A stretch of 64,000 nucleotides of DNA, from NCBI RefSeq assembly GCF_036884255.1, contig NZ_CP145605.1, positions 216,501 through 280,500 of the forward strand, in the 5' to 3' direction. Shown here in pieces: positions 54,224-61,517 of this stretch. The notes under the pieces are model-generated. The model was not told where the DNA came from and ran no database searches. It saw only the letters and a program-made list of their open reading frames with translations. Position numbers and translations under genes: made by a program. The number at the start of each line of letters is the position of its first letter. Positions within the stretch are counted from its first letter, which is position 1. The stretch comes from Paenibacillus tundrae (GTDB lineage Bacteria > Bacillota > Bacilli > Paenibacillales > Paenibacillaceae).

Positions 54224-55651
54224 ATGTTTTTGTACACTCAACGTGAAATGCCAGATAAAACCGCTCAGCACAGAAGACACTATCAGGAAGTCGAATTATG
54301 GGAGAACGTCGAAGAGAAGGACTGGAATGATTGGATATGGCAACTGACCAATACAATCAAAACTGTGGATCAACTCAAGAAAGTTATTCGTCTAACACCG
54401 GATGAAGAAGAAGGTGTTCGGATTTCCGCGCAGACAATTCCACTCAATATTACGCCTTATTATGCTATGTTAATGGATCCAGACAACCCCGATTGCCCTA
54501 TTCGTAAGCAGAGTGTTCCGATATCCCAAGAGATGAAGATGATGAGTTACGACCTCGAAGATCCTCTTGCGGAAGATGATGATTCACCGGTTCCAGGGCT
54601 AACCCATCGTTATCCTGACCGGGTTCTATTCCTCATTACCAATCAATGCTCGATGTATTGCCGTTATTGCACGCGAAGACGATTCTCTGGTCAGATCGGC
54701 ATGGGAGTTCCCAAGAAACAGATGGAAGATGCGATCGCTTATATTCGTAATACACCAGCTGTACGCGATGTGCTTCTATCTGGAGGCGACGGATTGCTGG
54801 TCAATGACAAAATTCTAGAGTACATCATCAGTGAGCTACGCAAAATTCCACATGTCGAGATCATTCGAATCGGCACGAGAGCCCCAGTTGTATTTCCACA
54901 GCGCATTACCGAGAATCTGTGCAACATGCTTAAGAAATACCATCCTATCTGGCTTAACACCCACTTTAATACACCTATTGAAATTACAGAGGAAGCCAGA
55001 AGAGCCTGTGAGATGTTAGCAGATGCAGGTGTTCCATTAGGCAATCAGTCGGTATTACTCAAAGGAATCAACGATAGCAGCCATATTATGAAGAAACTAA
55101 ATCTGGACCTCGTTAAGATGCGAGTTCGTCCTTACTATATGTATCAATGCGACTTATCGGAGGGAATTGGTCATTTTCGGACAACGATCTCCAAAGGAAT
55201 TGAGATTATGGAATCGCTCAGAGGACATACTTCGGGTTATTCCGTACCTACCTTTGTGGTGGATGCTCCAGGCGGCGGTGGTAAAATTCCGGTTCAGCCT
55301 AATTACATCGTTTCTCAATCTCCTGGCAAAACCATTCTACGGAACTTTGAAGGCGTAATTACAGCCTACCCTGAGCCTCGCAACTACGAAGAGGGAACAG
55401 CAGATCGTTACTTTGATGCTTATTATGGCAATTCAGTTGCCTATCGAACCACAGGTGTCTCTAACTTTTACCACGGGGATGAACAGGAGAGTCTCGTTCC
55501 AGATGAGCTGGAGAGATATTCCAAGAGGGAAGCCTTTAGGAACAGTGGAGCTGAGACCTTGAAGGATAAACGAGAGAATCGTGATCGACTTAAGGAAAAG
55601 AAAATGAATAAAGATCTTCGTCCATCAGGCGAACATATCCTTGCTGATTAA
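54224..55651 (+). CDS. kamA: Lysine 2,3-aminomutase
   Basis: Radical SAM, PLP-dependent enzyme of 475 aa that converts L-lysine to L-beta-lysine. The iron-sulfur motif CSMYCRYC supplies Cys142, Cys146 and Cys149. PLP binding is indicated by Lys in VVDAPGGGGK. The two aspartates that hold the substrate's epsilon-amino group in the Clostridium enzyme (its Asp293 and Asp330) are present here in YQCDLSEG and VVDAPGG; glutamate 2,3-aminomutases lack this pair as far as I recall. That favours lysine. The C-terminus has about 50 extra charged residues. It ends 70 bases before the first NRPS gene on the same strand, suggesting a beta-lysine building block for the peptide. Confidence 0.9.
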   Translation: MFLYTQREMPDKTAQHRRHYQEVELWENVEEKDWNDWIWQLTNTIKTVDQLKKVIRLTPDEEEGVRISAQTIPLNITPYYAMLMDPDNPDCPIRKQSVPISQEMKMMSYDLEDPLAEDDDSPVPGLTHRYPDRVLFLITNQCSMYCRYCTRRRFSGQIGMGVPKKQMEDAIAYIRNTPAVRDVLLSGGDGLLVNDKILEYIISELRKIPHVEIIRIGTRAPVVFPQRITENLCNMLKKYHPIWLNTHFNTPIEITEEARRACEMLADAGVPLGNQSVLLKGINDSSHIMKKLNLDLVKMRVRPYYMYQCDLSEGIGHFRTTISKGIEIMESLRGHTSGYSVPTFVVDAPGGGGKIPVQPNYIVSQSPGKTILRNFEGVITAYPEPRNYEEGTADRYFDAYYGNSVAYRTTGVSNFYHGDEQESLVPDELERYSKREAFRNSGAETLKDKRENRDRLKEKKMNKDLRPSGEHILAD

Positions 55652-55721
55652 TGTCGGTAGATTTTAATGCAGATACCTCCATTCGTGTAATGGATCATCA
55701 TAGTCAAGGGAGCGGATAGAG

Positions 55722-58700
55722 TTGATTTATTCTGAACGGAGCATCTCCTTTCTGGATGTGGATCATTCATTAATACAAGAGCTGCGGGGGATATGCCGGG
55801 CACAGGATACCTCTATGAGCATGATGATACTAGCAGCTGTACAGGTTCTCTTACATCGATATTCCGGTAAGGATGAGGTGGATATCGCCCTCATTTTCCC
55901 GCGGGATGAAGCAATGGATTACCCTTCGCTTTCTGGAGAGGATTTGAAGGATGTAATTTCGGTAAACACCGTTTTTACACCTGCGCTTCCCTTTTCGAAG
56001 CTATTAACTCAAATTCATGATCAATTTAGAAAGATTGCTGAACAAGCAAGCCTTTGCCTGGAGTCGTGGACAGAGGGGATGGCTACAACGGAGAAGTGTT
56101 CAGACAATTGGACGATGCGAGTATTTTTTAACATAGAGGATGCGCTAGGGTTAGTCAGAAAAGAGGAGAAGCAAGAAATTCAAGCTAATACGCTATCATC
56201 GCTTGAAGACTCGTTCTCCACTGAGCTGATATGGAGTATGACGGGGGCTTCATGTAACGTCCAGCTATTAAGTCATGGTAACACGGTTGATGAGGACAAG
56301 ATAAACGGTATGCGTGATCATCTTGTATCGTTGCTTGCTCAGATTGCTGTGCAGCCTGACTTGGATGTAGATACCGTATCTTTTCTGACCCCATACGAGA
56401 AAGAACAGCTATTATCGGAGTGGTGTGCGCCGCACCTTGAGTTTCCTCAGGAGCAATGTGTGCATGAGCTTTTCGACCTTCAAGCCCAGAGCACACCGGA
56501 TGCGATAGCGGTGGAATCACTGGATGCCCGCATGAGCTATCGTGAGCTTGCAGAGGCATCTAACCGGCTAGCGAATTATTTGGAGACCAGGGGTGTGGTT
56601 CCCGGCGATCATGTTGGCATATATGTGAGTCGATCCGTACATATGGCTGTGGCCAAGCTGGCTGTTCTGAAATGTGGTGGAGCCTATGTACCACTTGATA
56701 TCAGTTACCCTGTAAGTCGGCTGGAATATATGGCTGGGCAAGCTGAGCTAGGATTTTTAATTATAGATGAGGCAGACCTCGAACTGGGAAGTGACGTAAC
56801 CAAGATTCATTTAGGGATAGAACAGGACAGCATTGCTTCTCAAGCTATGACCTACCAACAGAGGGCACACGCTGATCTGCTTGCTTATGTTATTTTCACG
56901 TCGGGATCTACCGGATTTCCGAAGGGTGTGGCGATTCGTCACCGCTCATTGACCGGTTATCTGTACTCCATTATTCATGCCTTGGACATATCATCAGCAG
57001 ATCGAGTTTTACAATTTGCACCGATTAGTTTTGATGCCACGATTGAAGAGATCTTTCCGTTCTGGCTGAGTGGTGCAACGGTTGTATTTGTCCCTGATCC
57101 ATATCGCTATCCAGATTCAGCCTTTACAACATATATCATCGAACAGCACATCAGCGTATTAAGCTTACCTACTGCGTTCTGGCATAGTTGGGTTGAGGAC
57201 TGCGGAGAATTCGGATTTCCTTTGCCTGATAACCTGCGCATGGTGCTGCTTAATGCCGAACAACCTTCTATGCTCATTTACGAAAAGTGGCTTCAGCTAG
57301 CCGGAGATCAGATCCGGTTGATCAATACGTATGGTCCCACAGAGGCAACGGTTACGACCACATTGTTTGACATGAGCCAGATGAAAGAGGATTATGGCCG
57401 CATTCCAGCAGGATACGCTATTCCTAACGCTCGGATGTATGTACTTGATGAGCGTCAGCAACTCATGCCACCTGGGTTTGCCGGGGAGCTTTACATCGGC
57501 GGAGAGGGCGTGGCGTATGGTTACTTGCAACAACCTGATCTGAATCGTTCTGTTTTTCTGGACAACCCTTTTGAACCGGGGTCTCGCATGTACAAGACGG
57601 GTGATCTAGTACGTTATCATCCCGATGGCTGTCTGGAGATCGTAGGTCGTATCGATAATCAGGTCAAAATTCGGGGATTCCGCATCGAGCTGGGTGAGAT
57701 CGAAGCTTTATTATCCCAGCATCCTTTATTGAAGAATAATGTAGCGATGGTTCACGAATTTTCGCCGGATGATAAAAGGATTGTGCTCTATTATGTGCCC
57801 AGAATGCCCCATACTGGTGCAGTGAGTACAGAGGAACTATATGCTTTTTTGAAAGATCGCTTACCTGAGTATATGATTCCTTCCTTCTGGATTGAGCTAG
57901 ACAGTATCCCATTGTTGCCTAATGGCAAGCTGGATCGAAAATCACTGCCATGGCCTGAGAGAAAACATGAGGATTCCTTGAAGCTAAACCCCTCGGAATA
58001 TCGGCCTACGGAGCGACAGGTGCTTGCTATATGGTCTGATGTCCTTGGACTGAGTGAGATTGGGCTACATGATCCGTTTTTCATGCTTGGAGGGCATTCT
58101 CTATTAGCTACAAGAATTATTTCTCGTATTCGACAGTCCTATCCTATTGATATGACCATCGCAGAGTTCTTTGAGCGACCAACCATTGCGGGCTTATCAA
58201 AGCTTATTGATAGCAGACTGCTGAACGGTAACGAATCGGAGTTACGACCAGCGCTGCTACCCCAATCTAATTTAGCGAAGCCAGAGCCTTCTTTTGCCCA
58301 AAAGCGCTTCTGGTTCACACATCAGCTTCATCAGGATTCCTACAGTGATCATATGCCCTATGTATGGGATGTAAAAGGTTCACTGAATCTGGATGCACTG
58401 GAACGAGCAATTCATCAGATCCTATCACGGCATCAAATCCTTCGAAGTAAGTATCCGAATATCGGCGGAGAACCTGGTTATGCAACTGTACCTATAGCTG
58501 CTGACAATTCAATTCTTACGTATGAAGATAAAGTTATTACTCGTAGTGAATCCCTACAATGGATGGAGCAGGAGGTAATGCGCCCCTTCGATTTGACCTT
58601 AGGACAATTAGTTCGTATGCGTTTGTTCCGACTGGGGGAAGAGGAGTACCTGCTGTTCCTCAATATGCATCATATTGTATCTGATGAATGGTCCGTTCAG

Positions 58701-61517
58701 TTGTTTGTTAGGGAACTAGGTTTGCTGTACGGAGATTACCTGCTGGGCCGTCCTACGTCGCTTGAACCGTTAAAGGTGCAGTATGAAGACTATGCCCAGG
58801 TTCAGCGGCAATGGTTAAGTGGCGATGTTCTTCGCAGACATGAGGAATATTGGGTGAAGCAGTTAGCTAATCTGACGCCTTTATCCCTGCCTACAGATAG
58901 AAGTAAGTCTAAGCAGCAGAATAAGCGAAGTGGGAAAACACTTGCATTTCATATAGAAGATTCATTAAACAACGATTTGAAGCGTATATGTGAAACGGTA
59001 GAAACGACTTTGTATATGACGCTGTTATCTGCTTTCAACGTACTGTTGTATCGCTATACCTATCAGGAAGATATAGCGGTCGGTTCTCCTATTACGAATC
59101 GAAACTGGCCTGAGACCGAAGAGCTCATCGGACTTTTTGTGAATACACTTGTTCTCCGCACACATGTCTCGCCAGAGCAGTCATTCTTGGATTTGTTAGC
59201 ACAGGTGAAGAAGGTATCCATTGAGGCTTATGCCCATCAGGAGTATCCATTCGAGCAACTAGTTGAGAAGCTGCAACCGGAACGGAAGAGAGAGACCTCA
59301 CCACTCTTTCAAGTGTTTTTTGCACTTCATAACACGCCGGACGAAAAGGTGATTATGCCTAATCTCAATATGGAATTATACGAAATGGATTTTGGCATTG
59401 CTCAATTTGATCTATCCCTCACGTTTAAGGAAACCGAGCACGGATTAACGGGGGAATGGGTGTACGATACGGATCTGTTCCATGAAGCAACCATTGTAAG
59501 AATGAAGGATCATCTCGTAACACTGCTGGAGGCGGTTGTTGCACAACCTCAGCTCCAATTAAAAGATATTTCAATTCAGTCAGAAGCAGAGCATCAGCTT
59601 ATGATTCAGGAGTGGAATCAGACGGAACGGAGCTTCCCGGGAAGAGTTGCATTGCCGGAATTGGTCAGTTTGCAGGCTATGCAGACGCCAGCTCAAACGG
59701 CGCTTACCTTTGGAGAAGACAGTATATCCTATCAGCAATTAGAGCGCTGGAGTAATCAACTAGCATTTCGATTGCTTGAGCATGTGCAGTCAGGTGACTG
59801 TGTCGCTCTGTATATGGAACGTTCCATGGAGATGATGGTTGGCATACTTGGGATTATGAAATCAGGCTGTGCTTATGTTCCTATTGATCCTGCTCTCCCG
59901 GCAGATCGGATTAGCTATATGTTAAGCGACAGTGGAGCCAGTCTCGTGTTATGTGATGGTTCGATGCAGGTTCCACAGGATTACGCAGGCCACATCATGT
60001 CAGTGCCGCCTATGGAAACGAATCAAAAGGATGAGGAACGTCTTTCATTCACGAACCTGCAGGATTTGGCTTATATCATGTATACCTCGGGTTCGACAGG
60101 CAGACCTAAGGGTGTGGAAATCACCCATGAAGCACTTGCTAACTTTGCACATAGCATGATTCGACTGCTTGATTTCAAGGCTGGAGATCGCATTGCTGCG
60201 CTAACGACCGTATCATTTGACATATTTGCTCTAGAGGCACTCGTGCCCCTTATTGCTGGAATGGAAGTAGCTCTAGCTTCAGGTAGAGAGCAGACGGATG
60301 TTCATGCGCTGAACCAGTTCCTAGCGCGCACGTCACCAGACTGGATGCAGCTTACGCCTTCACGTCTGCAACAGATATGGGTGGATGAGCAGATGGAACA
60401 ACGGTTAAGTGGAATGACCGGAATTATGCTAGGCGGGGAAGCACTACCGATGGCTCTGCTGCAACAATTACAAAGTCGATTTCAAGGCAAAATCTTCAAC
60501 CTTTATGGCCCTACAGAAACCACAGTCTGGTCGCTTGCTCGTGATCTGACACATGCAGATACCGTAGATTTGGGTCAGCCGATTGATAATACAGAACTGT
60601 ATATTCTTGATCCGTATTTGAATCCGGTTCCGATCGGAGTAGCTGGGGAGCTGCATATCGGAGGAAAAGGGCTTGCACGAGGGTATCACAACTTGGAACA
60701 GCTCACTTCCGAGAAGTTTATTGCACATCCCTATAGATCGGGAGGACGTGTCTACAAGACGGGTGACCTAGCCAAATATCGTGCAGACGGACATGTGGAA
60801 TATTTGGGGAGAGCCGATTATCAGGTGAAAGTTAGGGGCTTCCGCATCGAGCTGCATGAGATCGAGCAGTACATGCACCAGCATGCTGCCGTGGATTCCA
60901 TGGTGGTCACTGTGAACGAAGCGGTGCCTGGAGACAAACAGCTCGTAGGTTATTTTGTAGTCAAAAGTGGATTGCAGGTTACGGTGTCTGAGCTAAGAGA
61001 GTTCGCACGCCAATCACTACCTTACTATATGATCCCGACACTTTGGGTCGAGCTGGAGTCTATGCCGCTCTCGCCAAGTGGCAAAATTAATCGTAAAGCA
61101 TTGCCGGAACCTGATGACTCTCATGTTACGCCTTCGAATGATTATGTTGAACCAACCACAGATTTGGAGGCAATGCTATGCCAGATATGTGCTAATGTGC
61201 TGTCACTGGAACAAGTGGGAATCCATGATCACTTTTTTGAGATCGGCGGACATTCGTTGAAGCTTACACAATTCCTGTTCCAGGTAGAGCAGGCTTGCCA
61301 TATCTCGATTCCGCTGGGTGATATTTTTGACCATCCTACCGTCCATGAACTGGCAACATATATCGAGGAAACGCACCCTGACTGGCAATTGACGTCAAAA
61401 CCGCTCACAGCAATTCAACGCGAGGAAACTGCGGATATCGTTGTGGATGCATTAACCGAGAAGGAAGTCGAGGAATTACTCGCAGCTCTATTAGAGGAGG
61501 ATCAGCATCTTGGATAA
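55722..61517 (+). CDS. NRPS: partial C-A-T-C-A-T (1931 aa)
   Basis: Two-module peptide synthetase. Residues 1-225 match only the rear half of a condensation domain and have no HHxxxDG. A1 follows (A3 motif TSGSTGFPKG near 393), then T1 with Ser793 in LGGHSL. The full C domain has HHIVSDEW (His983, His984, Asp988, and Glu989 where Gly is usual). A2 (TSGSTGRPKG near 1455) and T2, with Ser1845 in IGGHSL, end the second module. By eye against GrsA, the A1 pocket reads DAESLNTVTK (no confident match; acidic third position) and A2 DILQMGLVWK, very close to glycine codes DILQLGLIWK. There is no E domain or thioesterase. The acidic C-terminal helix (EKEVEELLAALLEED) may dock to the next protein. Confidence 0.92.
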   Translation: MIYSERSISFLDVDHSLIQELRGICRAQDTSMSMMILAAVQVLLHRYSGKDEVDIALIFPRDEAMDYPSLSGEDLKDVISVNTVFTPALPFSKLLTQIHDQFRKIAEQASLCLESWTEGMATTEKCSDNWTMRVFFNIEDALGLVRKEEKQEIQANTLSSLEDSFSTELIWSMTGASCNVQLLSHGNTVDEDKINGMRDHLVSLLAQIAVQPDLDVDTVSFLTPYEKEQLLSEWCAPHLEFPQEQCVHELFDLQAQSTPDAIAVESLDARMSYRELAEASNRLANYLETRGVVPGDHVGIYVSRSVHMAVAKLAVLKCGGAYVPLDISYPVSRLEYMAGQAELGFLIIDEADLELGSDVTKIHLGIEQDSIASQAMTYQQRAHADLLAYVIFTSGSTGFPKGVAIRHRSLTGYLYSIIHALDISSADRVLQFAPISFDATIEEIFPFWLSGATVVFVPDPYRYPDSAFTTYIIEQHISVLSLPTAFWHSWVEDCGEFGFPLPDNLRMVLLNAEQPSMLIYEKWLQLAGDQIRLINTYGPTEATVTTTLFDMSQMKEDYGRIPAGYAIPNARMYVLDERQQLMPPGFAGELYIGGEGVAYGYLQQPDLNRSVFLDNPFEPGSRMYKTGDLVRYHPDGCLEIVGRIDNQVKIRGFRIELGEIEALLSQHPLLKNNVAMVHEFSPDDKRIVLYYVPRMPHTGAVSTEELYAFLKDRLPEYMIPSFWIELDSIPLLPNGKLDRKSLPWPERKHEDSLKLNPSEYRPTERQVLAIWSDVLGLSEIGLHDPFFMLGGHSLLATRIISRIRQSYPIDMTIAEFFERPTIAGLSKLIDSRLLNGNESELRPALLPQSNLAKPEPSFAQKRFWFTHQLHQDSYSDHMPYVWDVKGSLNLDALERAIHQILSRHQILRSKYPNIGGEPGYATVPIAADNSILTYEDKVITRSESLQWMEQEVMRPFDLTLGQLVRMRLFRLGEEEYLLFLNMHHIVSDEWSVQLFVRELGLLYGDYLLGRPTSLEPLKVQYEDYAQVQRQWLSGDVLRRHEEYWVKQLANLTPLSLPTDRSKSKQQNKRSGKTLAFHIEDSLNNDLKRICETVETTLYMTLLSAFNVLLYRYTYQEDIAVGSPITNRNWPETEELIGLFVNTLVLRTHVSPEQSFLDLLAQVKKVSIEAYAHQEYPFEQLVEKLQPERKRETSPLFQVFFALHNTPDEKVIMPNLNMELYEMDFGIAQFDLSLTFKETEHGLTGEWVYDTDLFHEATIVRMKDHLVTLLEAVVAQPQLQLKDISIQSEAEHQLMIQEWNQTERSFPGRVALPELVSLQAMQTPAQTALTFGEDSISYQQLERWSNQLAFRLLEHVQSGDCVALYMERSMEMMVGILGIMKSGCAYVPIDPALPADRISYMLSDSGASLVLCDGSMQVPQDYAGHIMSVPPMETNQKDEERLSFTNLQDLAYIMYTSGSTGRPKGVEITHEALANFAHSMIRLLDFKAGDRIAALTTVSFDIFALEALVPLIAGMEVALASGREQTDVHALNQFLARTSPDWMQLTPSRLQQIWVDEQMEQRLSGMTGIMLGGEALPMALLQQLQSRFQGKIFNLYGPTETTVWSLARDLTHADTVDLGQPIDNTELYILDPYLNPVPIGVAGELHIGGKGLARGYHNLEQLTSEKFIAHPYRSGGRVYKTGDLAKYRADGHVEYLGRADYQVKVRGFRIELHEIEQYMHQHAAVDSMVVTVNEAVPGDKQLVGYFVVKSGLQVTVSELREFARQSLPYYMIPTLWVELESMPLSPSGKINRKALPEPDDSHVTPSNDYVEPTTDLEAMLCQICANVLSLEQVGIHDHFFEIGGHSLKLTQFLFQVEQACHISIPLGDIFDHPTVHELATYIEETHPDWQLTSKPLTAIQREETADIVVDALTEKEVEELLAALLEEDQHLG

